Source: Mytilinidion resinicola
Taxonomy: Eukaryota; Ascomycota; Dothideomycetes; Mytilinidiales; Mytilinidiaceae
DNA: 64,000 nucleotides
Assembly: GCF_010093595.1 (NCBI RefSeq)
Contig: NW_022985450.1
Coordinates: forward strand, 589,765 to 653,764
Reading direction: 5' to 3'
A model generated the notes under the pieces. That model was not told where the DNA came from. It saw only the letters and a program-made list of their open reading frames with translations, and ran no database searches. Positions 21,298-32,095 of the stretch are shown one piece after another (the first letter of the stretch is position 1; every line of letters starts with the position of its first letter). Position numbers and translations under genes: made by a program.

Positions 21298-22820
21298 ATG
21301 AGTTCGGTACGGACTCCTATCCCCCATAGCACCCTGTCCGGCCTCTGCCTACCCTGTCTCCGCACAATGGCATCAATTGCTGCTGGCGCATGCGCTAACA
21401 CTCTACCAGATGCTCAAGACCCGCAGGAAGAAGAATGTCAAGAAGGGAATCCAGTTTTGTCTGATGGTGTGCGGCGCCTCAGGCACAGGTACGTGGCTCT
21501 CCCATCTGGGCTCAACCCACTCTAACGCTTCACCATCAGGACGAACCACCTTCGTGAATACGCTCTGTGGCAAGAAGGTCCTCCAGCACAAGGACTCGGA
21601 CGACCCGACCGCCGCACACGTCGAAGAGGGCGTGAAAATCAAGCCCATCACCGTCGGTAGGTTACCCCATGGAACACTCATCAAAAGGCAATGATGGTTT
21701 GCTGATCCAGTTTCGCCAGAGCTAGAGCTCGATGAGGAGGGCACCCGCATCTCCCTCACCATCGTCGACACGCCCGGCTTCGGTGACCAGATCGATAATG
21801 AGGCCAGGTACATAATGATGGTTCTTCGCCCAATCTATACCCGCTTACACATTGTTCAGTTTCTCGGAGATCGTTGGCTACCTGGAGAGGCAATACGATG
21901 ACATTCTTGCCGAGGAGTCCCGTATCAAGCGTAACCCTCGTTTCCGTGACAATCGAGTCCACGTCCTTCTCTACTTCATCACCCCTACTGGCCATGGGTA
22001 AGCCTATCGTCCCTCCCAGCCTGTACCCGCGCTTACCAAAGTGACAGACTCCGTGAGCTCGATATCGAACTCATGAAGCGCTTATCGCCCCGTGTCAATG
22101 TCATCCCCGTCATTGGAAAGGCAGACTCCCTCACGCCTGCCGAGCTCGCAGAGTCGAAGAAGCTGGTCATGGAGGATATTGAGCACTACCGCATTCCAGT
22201 GTACAACTTCCCGTACGATATTGAGGAGGACGACGAAGACACAGTGGAGGAGAACGCCGAGCTCCGTGGGCTCATGCCATTCGCTATAGTCGGGTCTGAG
22301 GACGTGGTTGAGATCAGCGGCCGAAAGGTGCGCGCCCGACAGTACCCGTGGGGTGTGGTCGAGGTTGACAACCCCCGACACTCCGATTTCCTCGCAGTCC
22401 GGAGCGCCCTCCTTCACAGCCATCTTGCCGATCTGAAGGAAATCACGCATGACTTCCTATACGAGAACTACCGAACCGAGAAGCTCAGCAAGAGCGTCGA
22501 GGGTGGTGCCGCTGCGTAAGTTTTCCCACCATACACCCTCCATGAGGGCGTATCTGCGTCTTCCAATTGATTGCTGACACGACGACAGGGACTCGTCAAT
22601 GAACCCCGAGGATCTTGCCAGCCAGTCGGTCCGCCTGAAGGAGGAACAACTCCGTCGCGAGGAGGAGAAGCTGCGCGAGATCGAGGTCAAGGTGCAGCGC
22701 GAGATCAATGAGAAGCGACAGGAGCTGCTAGCCCGCGAGAGCCAGTTGAAGGAGATCGAGGCCAGAATGCACAGGGAGCAGAGCGGCCAGCTAGCGGAGC
22801 ACGATGCCGAGGAGGCTTGA
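21298..22820 (+). CDS. cdc11: Septin, Cdc11 type (AspA-like)
   Basis: Seven exons: 21298-21306, 21410-21488, 21540-21656, 21720-21807, 21860-21997, 22048-22515, 22589-22820, giving 376 residues. The first exon is only 9 nt (MSS). The GTPase domain has a P-loop GASGTGRTT, G3 DTPGFGD and G4 GKADS; the septin unique element includes ARQYPWGVVEVDNPRHSDF. The polybasic stretch KTRRKKNVKKG precedes the P-loop and would bind phosphoinositides. The C-terminus is a long coiled coil (RLKEEQLRREEEKLREIE). The unusual P-loop G-x-S-G-T-G-R-T and NTLCG point to the Cdc11 group. It forms septin filaments at septa, hyphal tips and branch sites. Confidence 0.92.
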
Positions 22821-25800
22821 AGCACGCACACTGGGGTATCGCGATAATGAGGGTGGTAGGGAGAGATGCAGCGCTGATTGTGAAAACCAGGATTCAGTCT
22901 CAGGTTCTTGTTGCAAGCGGGCGTTGTCTACTGAGGCGGAATACATTTTCTGAAGGTGGAGAGCATCCTTTGTTCTTGATGGATAACTCTGCAGGCACGG
23001 GGAAAAGTCATGGGCGAGCGAGGTTCTGCTTCGCACACTGGGGTCCTTTCAATTCCACCGGGGCTCTCGTGCCGCTGTCATCCTTCGTGTCGGTCTGGCA
23101 CGCCCGTTTCTTTTGTTTCCTTAGCACTTCGACACTTATTCCCCCCTTTTCCTTTCGATTTGCATGTAGGAAAGTAGTAATTCAGCCGTGGCCCAAGATA
23201 TTTTTTAGTAGGTGCCCTAGCGGTTTCTGATTTATTTCCAAGTGCCGCGCTACGCGATGGTGTAACTCCAGATTGCATCAGTGGTGAATGGGCAATGGAT
23301 GCGGGGACGTGGATTGCTCAGGGTTGGTTTTCTGATATTGGTCCAAGTGTTTCAACCTACCTGTAGGTCGTCGAAAAGGGCCCTACCCTCTCCATCCCTA
23401 CTCCACACCTTTCTGCTGACATGGACTGATCAGACTTGATGTTTGCTCCCGATCACAGTCACATGCATGGTGTTGGAGCAAACTTGCTCCTGCGAGAGTC
23501 CCAACGCTTGCCTCCCGCTCCAACATATGCAGCCCGAAACGAATCGCAGGGGCCCATGCTCCGAAGATGACACTGCGTCAGCTTGATGCAACTCGACTCC
23601 AGGCTGTAGTGCCTATCCTCAGCGCATTGGGCATGCATTGTCCGGGGCGTCGATGTGGCTGTCCCAGAGCCATGCTGTTGGCAGATAGGCTTGCAGGCGG
23701 ATGCTGAACGGCAGCCACACGCAGCCAGTTGACCTCTGTTACACAAAGAGTAGGGTTGCTCGATGCAGGGCGGTCCGTTGGGCGTCAAAGGGGGGGGCGG
23801 GCCGTTGCGTTGGCTTGAATCTGATGCTATCTGACAGTCAGGAAGACAGCAAACCTACAACTGCTGCATCCAGATTTGGAATAGGACTGGCGTACGGGAT
23901 CTATTCTGATGTCACACTGAACAGCAGCATAGCCATGTTCGTTCTCGTACGATGTGCATCTTGCTCACGGCACAAGCAGATTGTTTTCTCGCAACCGCCG
24001 AAGGCGCCAGAGGTTCAGATACATGCAGGGAGCGGGATCTGATGGGCATGCGTACTCATACTCCTATATCTTGTTCTGAATCTCAGCGGGCCACTCCGCG
24101 GATGCCTCCCTGACCCCAGAGAACACGAGATGGAGTACATAGGAGTGCAGGACACTATTGCCTCGCGGGCAGCGGAAAGGATTCAAACCACTGCACGCCT
24201 GCTGCAGCATTGTGGGAAGTGGTATACGGGAGAGCATCCGCGACGCGACTTCTCCACAATGGCTCTAGAGCGAGCGGCTCCAACTGTACATATGCGTCGT
24301 GATTGGAGCTAGGGCATGCAGGTCGATGGTGAACAAGCGTTCGTCGATCTGGGGTGGTGCTCGCATGGTGGTTGGCTGTCGAGTCCCAAAGGCCTGTTTC
24401 TGCTCATCCCCGAGTCCCAACAGATGTAGCAGAGCAAGGAGGCCTGAGAGGAGGGCGGTTTTCGCGGCTCGCGTAGCAGTGGCGATGCTTCTTTTCGCAC
24501 CACACTCTCACCACCACCGACGCTTGGCCCCTGGAGGACAGCCGTGATGGATGACGTACCGCTGGCTGGGCACAGGCGCGTCTCCCTGCCAATGCACGAG
24601 CTCCGGTGCTGGCGGGCTGCATGATGCAATGCACGGATGGGAATAACGCTCCAGAGCGGGACGCTTTCAGTAAATAGAGTCGACCTGCTGCATCAGAATG
24701 TTTGCTCCCTCTGGCGGCCAGAGCCGATTAGCACCGGCGGCCAATTGGGCACTTCGACGTCCGTTATCTCGGCTGCCTGGGCGACAATGGAGAGCGCTAC
24801 TGTACATGCTGCAGCATCTCTCCGACTGGATCTCCGCATTTGTTGCCAGGGCAAGCTGCAAGAAGCGCATCAGCCGCTGTGGGCTGACGGCCTGGGAGGC
24901 TCGGCCGTCCAGAGGGGAAAGTGGAGAACGCCCATCAATCGGTCCAGCCGCTCGTGTACGGGGCCTGCTCCAGCGTCCCCGCTCACATGGCCTCGTTGAC
25001 GTGCCGCCTGGCTTCGGGATGACTGGATCGAGCACTCCTTCTCTGCCGTTTTGCCACATCCAGGCCGTCTTGTCTCACGCTCGACGCCTCTCGCTGCTCC
25101 AATGGGCCGGCCAGGAGAGCAATCGAGACGTCCCCACGATTGCCAATCAGCTGATTTACAGAGCATGCGGGCAGTTCACAGACGAGGACAATTCAGTACC
25201 TAGCGCTGGCCGTGGCGCCCTCTATCGTGCCGCATCCGCACCTAGCTGGAGGAGCTGGAGGTCGTAAAGGAACTGTATCCACGCCCAGAGGTACTACTCG
25301 ATGGCGCTTGTGGGCAGGCGAGCAGGCGGCAGCGATTGGAGTGCGACAGTCGACGAGAGTGGGGACAGCTGACTCTCCAGCTACCCTCCGTCTCGGCTTG
25401 AAACACTCCACAGCATCATTCTCGCAGCGTTCTGGCAGCATTCTCTGCGGTCAAGTCGAGCCACGGCAGCGCAGCGCAGCACGCACTGTGGGTGGCACGA
25501 CAGACGCGGTGCTCTTGAAGTCACGCCAAGCTACGAGGCGGCTTGAACGGACTCTGCCAACCCCTGTCTGCCATCAGCGCAACTTTGGGAACTTGGAGGT
25601 GCGCGCAGCCAATCATCGGCGAGGACATCGACGTGACACCGACGCCGGTGATGGCCCACTCCAACCACCTTCACCACCACGATACTGCGGATGCAGGGGA
25701 CATTCCCCCCCGCCGCTACCTGATGCTAAAACCTCAATATCTCGCGCCGTCTCGGGACCTGCGCTTTACCACGCGGCGGCGGCGCTTCCATTCAAAAATG

Positions 25801-26265
25801 CCACACCGGACGAGGGCGCTGCCAGCCCGCCCTGATCACACATCAGTCCAAAATCCGTAAGGCCACGCTGCAAACTCACGCCAGATGCCGGCCCCAAAGC
25901 CTAATTTGCATCGACGGCGTGCACATCTTCTGTGGATGCTGCGCTGGTGACTCCTGAGCGCCAGCTGCCACCGTCATCAACGTGCAGCGATGCCGGCTGA
26001 GAGTCTCGTCTTTGGATTGACGCGATGCTTTGTGTCCACCGTGGCCCGAATTGCTGAGAAAGTACCCACTTTTCAGTCCGGCCTTCTCTTTATTGGCAAG
26101 GTCGTGTGCCCTGGCCTTTGTATCAACCTCACCTCGCCCTCATGTTTCGTTGAGCTTCTCAGATCTCCTAAGTTCCTCGTTTCATATCGTTGCTCTCCCA
26201 TCTCCAGCTCTCTTATCCGTCTCTTCTTCTAGCATTCCTGCTGGTCTGAACACCTTAGCTATTGG
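22821..26265. other. 3.4-kb region without a supportable gene
   Basis: GC-rich DNA with many overlapping frames up to ~207 codons on both strands, none with a recognisable domain, consistent intron structure or protein-like composition. It may hold the septin 3' end, the upstream region of the PQ-loop gene, and possibly a non-coding transcript or an old decayed repeat. I see no clear transposon ends. Confidence 0.4.
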
Positions 26266-27947
26266 ATGGCGGGTCCTCAAACTTCAATCCCGCTTGTACG
26301 TGATACCTGACCATTCAATGTGCTTCATTACTGACATACACTATGACAGGCTGCAAATGTGCTTGGGGTATGTGTGACTCTGAAATGTCAGCCGAGTATT
26401 GAAAAGATGAATATCTAATAACCCATCTCCGATCCTTTAGACAATTGGAACTGGTACGCAGGCTCACCCTTCAGTAGAGCCCGAGTTAGCACTGACCGCT
26501 TCTCAGTGTATTTGCCCCTTCATCTACCTAATTGAACGTGCTCTAATGTTGCTCGGTCAGCTGCTGGTGTATTCAGGTGAGATATACCTCGAAACAATCG
26601 TTAAGTTCGAGCATTATACTAATTGACATCATTAGCTTGTACCTCAGTAAGTGACGTACGGTCTTCGGTTTTGATTACAGACTCTCATTCGTGCAGGATA
26701 TGGCGTAACTGGCGCACAAAGAAAACTGATGGCCTTCCCGGCTTGATGGTAATGATGTGGGCTTCTGGTACGTCCCATGCGATGACCTCTACTACGCTGG
26801 GGCTAATATTCGCAAAGCTTCGGTGCCGTTCGGTGTTTATGCCATCGTGCAGGTCAATAAAGTTCTCCCACGATTATCTTCATGCGTCTGACACCCCTCA
26901 GAACTTCAATATCCCACTTCAGATTCAACCTCAGTGCTTTGGCTTCCTCTCGCTTGTTTGCTGGGGCCAGACCTTGGTCTATCATAGGTTCGTAACGGCG
27001 TAGTGAAAAATGAAATGTTACAGCGGCTAACGGCCAGGAAGCGGTTGGAGAGTATGGACCACCACGTTGACAGTGGGAGTGCTTGCTATTATCTTTGGTG
27101 GCCTCGAGGCCCTTTTCATTTGTGTTCTTAGAGTACTGTCCCCGATCCCTTCGACATCGGAATCCTGTCACCTCTCTAACAACGAACAGGGTCCATATGC
27201 AAGAGGCGTTGCCTGGCCTCTCACCTTGATGGCTATTATCGCCTCTATAATCCTTGCCCTAGGTCTCATTCCGCCTTACTTCGAATTAGCGAAGAGGAAA
27301 GGCCGGGTGATTGGCATTGGTATGATTCTAGATTCATGTCGTGGTTAGCTACGGTCTCGTGTCATGCTGACAACTTGTGTAGATTTCATCTTCCTTACCG
27401 TAGACTGGTCAGGGGCCTTCTTCTCATTGATGGCTCTCGGTAAGTCCGTCATACATGATGTGCGGCGGAATTGAGTGCTGACTCGGGTACAAGTTGCACA
27501 AAATACCTTTGATTATCTCGGTGGTACGCTTTATATCATTTGGTAAGTTTCTTTCTGTGATATAAGCAGGATTGCCAGACATGCGCGACAATCCGATCAG
27601 AATGTCCCTGACCGACTGCAACCAGCCTCCTCTTAGAACTCGGTATCTTCGTTTCTCAGCTTTCCTGGCTCTACCGAACCCGTCGCATTCGGCGCTTGGC
27701 CAAGAAGGCGGGCAAGACGTATGATGAATACGTGGCCGACGGATCCAATCCTATTGAAACGAAGCGACCGGAGGCCGGAGATACGAAACTTCAAATTAAC
27801 GAGCACGAAACTGATTCACCAGAATCTACTCACGAGACTCCAAAACGGCCTGAGAATTGCATATCAAAAGAGCCAAAGGCTTCTACGGATCTACGAGATT
27901 TTAGTGCCGTGGATCTAGAGAATAGTCTCCAGCGGGTAGAGCAATAA
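26266..27947 (+). CDS. PQ-loop repeat membrane protein
   Basis: Multi-exon gene. The start exon at 26266-26295 (MAGPQTSIPL) joins to AANVLG at 26350-26367, TIGT at 26441, and further small exons giving CWCIQLVPQIWRNWRTKKTD. The rest reads GVYAIVQNFNIPLQIQPQCF, VWTTTLTVGVLAIIFGGLEA, GVAWPLTLMAIIASIILALG, FIFLTVDWSGAFFSLMALVA and FDYLGGTLYIICLLLELGIF. These form about seven helices with two PQ-loop motifs (LVPQIWRNW; the second is a PP variant, LIPPYFELAKRKGR). The hydrophilic tail after RRLAKKAGKTYDEY is disordered. PQ-loop proteins include lysosomal/vacuolar amino-acid exporters; substrate here is unknown. The join near 26453-26560 is not resolved: no perfect GT/AG pair gives the expected reading. 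The 54-bp insert after CVLR (about 27133-27186) is likely an in-phase intron. Confidence 0.75.
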
Positions 27948-29119
27948 CACCGAAAGGTTTGTCATCAGATCTAAACGGTGGGCCTAGACGGCCATGACGT
28001 ACGACTCTTATAATCATGAAACAAAAGAGTCGACGTCTCCAGTCGAAAGCCTAATCACTAGCTTCTTTCCATATTCTATTTTGGTCCAAGCGAAGGTTCC
28101 CTATGTCTGGAGGTTCTCTTTTTTTGGGGGCGCGGTGCATTGCCAGGCCGCATGCAAAAGCACAGCTTCTCTCGGTATCTCCTACGAGTATGGTTTATCA
28201 ATGGTAATGTGTTCGGAGGAGATGCGAAAAAGATGGAGTTCTACTGGTTATTTTTTGGGGGTTTTTTTTTAAAAAAAAGGGCCTGATGTGTAAGCGTGGA
28301 AGACCCTTCAAAATATAATTGTACTATGTATATGACTATCCTTGGGCGGTAAAGCTTCTTGAGAAGTGTTTCTAAAATGGTAGGTAGCAATTCACATACA
28401 GTGACAGATCGTAAGATTATGCACACGCGTTTACCACTGCTTGGGGTACCCCCATGGAATTTCAAAAACTTAGGCACAATGTCAGTTTTCCAGTAGTGCA
28501 AATTAGACTGTTTCTTGACTAACTGGCTGCTGAATAGCTGAGCTGCTCCTCACAGTGTCGAGTGAGCAATATTGGAGTCAAGGAGTGATAGATCCGTTTG
28601 CGCCTAGAATTTTGACCTAATAATGTAGGTCTTTTCATCACAACTTCGCCTCTTTCGAACTATCAACATGCTTGACAGACAAAGTAGCACGTTCTGCAAC
28701 AACAGGTCGCGAGTGGAGGGATGCAAGATGGAATGCTTGCGGCTAGAGTCATGAAACGTCCAGGGTCCCTCGGCAATGACTAGGGGGAATTGGCGGGGCA
28801 CTTGTGGGGTCTATCACAGCTTTCACTGGATGACAACACCAATGATAGGGCCGTCCGGAAACCGGAACCTCGGCGACTGGAGGCTCCAGTGTTGTCACCG
28901 TTACGTTTGTGAGGGTCTCATAACCCCGTGCTCTGGGTCAGCAACCTCATCGGACTTGAACACTAGTCCTCCTACTGCCTTCACGAAGCCTCCGAAAGGG
29001 CATTGCTTTACAACTCACAGCAAGTCTAGCAAATCGAAGGGTAACCATTCAAGCACTGTCATTCTCCACATATCGTCCAATATTACGTCTGCCTCAAAAC
29101 TCCAAACTTCCGTGTAGCC
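27948..29119. other. Intergenic, no supportable gene
   Basis: About 1.2 kb. Contains a homopolymer inverted run (T-rich then A-rich) at ~28262-28278. No recognisable gene; the last part is the upstream region of the phosphatase gene. Confidence 0.45.
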
Positions 29120-30398
29120 ATGGCAGCACCAAATGAATTCAAGCTTCCAGTCCCCCCGTTCTTTCCCGTACCCCATCTCAACAACTTCCGCGACGCAGCA
29201 CTCTACAATGGCGGCCTCGTGACCTCGACGGGCCGAAAAGTGCGACCCGGAATACTGTTTCGCTCTGCGGAAGTGTCGCAACTGGATCAGGCCGGGTGGG
29301 CCGCTGTTAGAGAAGCTGGGGTCAAAACAATCTTCGATCTCCGGTCGAAGCCGGAGGTCTTGAAGGGCTGGAAGGGCGTTGTGGCGGGCAAAGATGGGAA
29401 GGAGGAGGAGATAGTGGAAGTTGGGGAGGACGGCTTGCCAAAGGACGGAATGGGGGTAAGAGATGGGTGGATTAAGATGCTAGAGGCGGAGGGTTTGGAG
29501 AGAGTGTGGGTCCCTGTCTTTGCGGATGACGATTACAGCCCGGAACGGCTGGCGGAGAGATATATGAAGTATATGGGCGAGAGCGTTGAGGTTAGTGATA
29601 GCATTTCATTCTTCGCGGCATATTTGAGTTGGATTTTTCGGAGCGCTACTGAAGGAGGGGAGTTGCGGGAACATAGACAGCTCTATTTCTATCCGTCAAT
29701 CGCGCATCCGCTAGCAGCTAAACAAAACCCAGGGGTTCGCCCAAGCCTATCGAGACATCCTAATCAACGGCGGACCATCCTACCGCAAGATCTTTCTCTA
29801 CCTAGCATCCCTCCCGCCACCCTCAGCCCGCCGAAACTCTCTTTTCCTCTCCAACTCCCCAAGCGCCCCCATCCCTCCCATAGCTATCAAATCAGAACCC
29901 TTAGGCGCACTCATCCACTGCACAGCCGGCAAAGACCGCACCGGCGTCTTCTTTGGCCTCGTCCTCGACCTCCTCGGCGTGCCCAGGGACGTCATCGCCG
30001 CCGAGTACAATCTGACAGAGCTCGGCCTCCTGTCCCTTCAGGAAAAGCTCGTCACGCGACTCACCTCCAGCTACGGCTTTAAGAAGTACACGCTCGCGCA
30101 GATGGCGGGCGATACGATGTCGAGGGACGAGCTGGCAGCGGCGTTGGCGAAGCAGAATGAGGGTGCAGACCCAGGTGAGGTTGAGTTGCCGCCGGATGTT
30201 GTGAGGAAGGGGAGGGAGGCGGCGCTGCGCATGATGGGGGCGACGAAGGAGAGTATGATTGCGGTGCTGGATATGATTGATCGGGAGTGGGGCAGCTCGG
30301 AGGGGTATATCAGGCAGGTTTGTGGGTTGGGGGATGAGGATATTGAGAGGTTGAAGAGTGTGCTGATTGTGCCGGGCGAGAAGAGTTCACCGTTGTAG
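29120..30398 (+). CDS. Tyrosine phosphatase family protein (IphP / Y_phosphatase3 type)
   Basis: Exons 29120-29590 and 29733-30398 join in phase to 378 residues. The N-terminal block FRSAEVSQLDQAGWAAVREA followed by IFDLRSKPE is typical of this family. The catalytic P-loop is HCTAGKDRTGVFFG, fitting C-x5-R with the usual Lys-Asp-Arg, so active-site Cys and Arg are both present. A C-terminal helical region (RQVCGLGDEDIERLKSVLI) closes the domain. The 142-bp intron has GTTAGT and CCCAG ends. It is probably soluble. Substrate may be phosphoprotein or phosphoinositide; fungal members of this group are largely uncharacterised. Confidence 0.88.
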
Positions 30399-30571
30399 TT
30401 TGGCGTGCAGGCATAGATGGAAGTTGGTGGCATAGAGGCGGTAGAATAAGACACTGCTGTGAGTCCGTAATACGGACGGCTACGGACATAGACAAATCAT
30501 AAGAAGTCATTTCTGAACGACAAGCTAGGAATATATAACCCCGAAATCATACTAAGTGATCTCTAGCGATT

Positions 30572-32095
30572 CTACTTCTTGGCCGCCTTCTCTGGATTCT
30601 TCTCAAAGTCCTTACACCACTTATCCCATTCTCGGGCTCCCTTGCTCATGACCGACTTAATATCTTCCTTCACCTCAGCAATCTCCCACTGCTCGTCTTC
30701 CCAGTTCTTGAAATGCCCAGACTGCGACCACCCGATCGCCTCCAATACAGTCGTCTCTGTCGGGGGAACGCCCGGGGAGCCAAACAGCTTGGCATCACGT
30801 TCATGACAACGAGCTGCCAGGTACTGACCTAAGATCTCGAGCCTTGGGGATGGTGTGAATGTTAGCCGTAGCTGTTGCTCATTCCCGCCACTATCCTCGT
30901 TGGATGATTTGAGACGCTTCGTTGTCGAACGAGCCGTCTTCGCCCCTCGGATAGACGAATACGCCCACACGCTATCGATCTCCAGCAACCCACCGAACGG
31001 CCATACGATAGTAGCGAGGACATCAATGGCAAATGAGACGGGGATCAGACCAGTTGCTATGACCGCATCTCGCTGCGCTTTCGATTTGGAGCGCATCATC
31101 GAGTTAACAAATTCGGCACGAAGCTCCTCCTGCGTGCCGGGCATGGTGGAGGGATATATGAGGACCATCTCTTCCAGTGCGACAGTCTTATGCGTAGCAT
31201 CTCCTTCCACGCCGCCTTCTGCTGCATTGGTATCGGTTCGAGCCGGTCCGCTTTTCCGATCCTCACCCAGCCGAGTCAGAAACTCGAGGTTCGCCGACTT
31301 CGTCTGCGACATCGCCCAGCTAATGCCTTTAGTGGCTTTGCTTTTGGCACCCTGCCAGCTTGCTGTTTTGGCGGTGCTGTTCTTGGCTGCGCGGACTTCT
31401 TCTTCCCATTTCCGCTGCACCTTGTGCATGCGGTCTTCTTTGACGCCTTCAGCTGGCTTCTGAAGCGGCGGCGGCGGAGGCGTGTAGATCAGAAACCGTT
31501 CAGGGACCTGAGATAGGGTAGCGCCGGGCACGTGGACTCGTGGTTTCGGGAAGGGGACTAGATATGCGACGAGCTTGTGTGGGTCGCGGGTGTAGTGCAC
31601 GGGGTTGGATGGGTCATCGGCTCCGAAGCTTGATGGTATGCGGCGTGGAGGCAATGGCGGTTGGTACTGCTGTACGCCAAGTGGTTGGGGGGCATTTGAT
31701 GGCACCATTGCAGTGTCCGCTGCGCCTTGGGGCTTTTCGGGGGGATACGCAGGATTCATAATCGGCTGGTGTAATTCAGGGCCCGGTTGCTCCGAGAAGG
31801 GCGGGGAAAGGTCGTCATTAGGAGGATGGTACGCCTCGTAGTGCTGAGATTGTGCTACTGTTGATGCGCCATCGTTATTTTGGGCTGGCTGGCCAAAAGC
31901 AGGGGCTTGATTGAACGGCTCAGAAGATGGAGGTCCCTCCATGCTCAATGGGGCTGGAGGTGCCTCGGAATGCGGCGGATAGCTTTTGGGCTTTACAGAT
32001 AGAGGAGCAGGATAATCTGACTCCAGCGCAGAGTTGGGAGGAGCGGATGATGTCTGCGGCGCGTAGTAGCCCCCAATAGGTGGTTGGTCGTTCAT
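30572..32095 (-). CDS. Conserved fungal protein of unknown function, Pro-rich N-terminus
   Basis: The open frame reaches up to 32173, but the ATG at 32095 (MNDQPPIGGYYAP) is the better start: the extra 26 residues are a hydrophobic run that looks like untranslated leader, though a signal-anchor cannot be excluded. From 32095 the protein is 507 residues. Residues ~1-165 are Pro/Ser/Gln-rich and disordered. A middle part has PLPPRRIPSSF and charged helices (KVQRKWEEEVRAAK). The C-terminal half has EMVLIYPSTMPGTQEELRAE and a hydrophobic segment (LIPVSFAIDVLATIVWPFGG) that could insert in a membrane. It ends DKWCKDFEKNPEKAAKK. I do not recognise a named domain. It converges on the phosphatase gene, 174 bp apart. 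Confidence 0.75.
   Translation of the reverse strand: MNDQPPIGGYYAPQTSSAPPNSALESDYPAPLSVKPKSYPPHSEAPPAPLSMEGPPSSEPFNQAPAFGQPAQNNDGASTVAQSQHYEAYHPPNDDLSPPFSEQPGPELHQPIMNPAYPPEKPQGAADTAMVPSNAPQPLGVQQYQPPLPPRRIPSSFGADDPSNPVHYTRDPHKLVAYLVPFPKPRVHVPGATLSQVPERFLIYTPPPPPLQKPAEGVKEDRMHKVQRKWEEEVRAAKNSTAKTASWQGAKSKATKGISWAMSQTKSANLEFLTRLGEDRKSGPARTDTNAAEGGVEGDATHKTVALEEMVLIYPSTMPGTQEELRAEFVNSMMRSKSKAQRDAVIATGLIPVSFAIDVLATIVWPFGGLLEIDSVWAYSSIRGAKTARSTTKRLKSSNEDSGGNEQQLRLTFTPSPRLEILGQYLAARCHERDAKLFGSPGVPPTETTVLEAIGWSQSGHFKNWEDEQWEIAEVKEDIKSVMSKGAREWDKWCKDFEKNPEKAAKK

Noticed and set aside
25212..25835. 207-codon plus-strand frame in the septin to PQ-loop gap
   Set aside because: No domain, no homology recognised, overlapping frames of similar quality; consistent with chance in GC-rich sequence.
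31190..31516. Plus-strand frames antisense to the Pro-rich unknown protein
   Set aside because: Shadows; the minus-strand frame is far longer and has orderly charged and hydrophobic segments.
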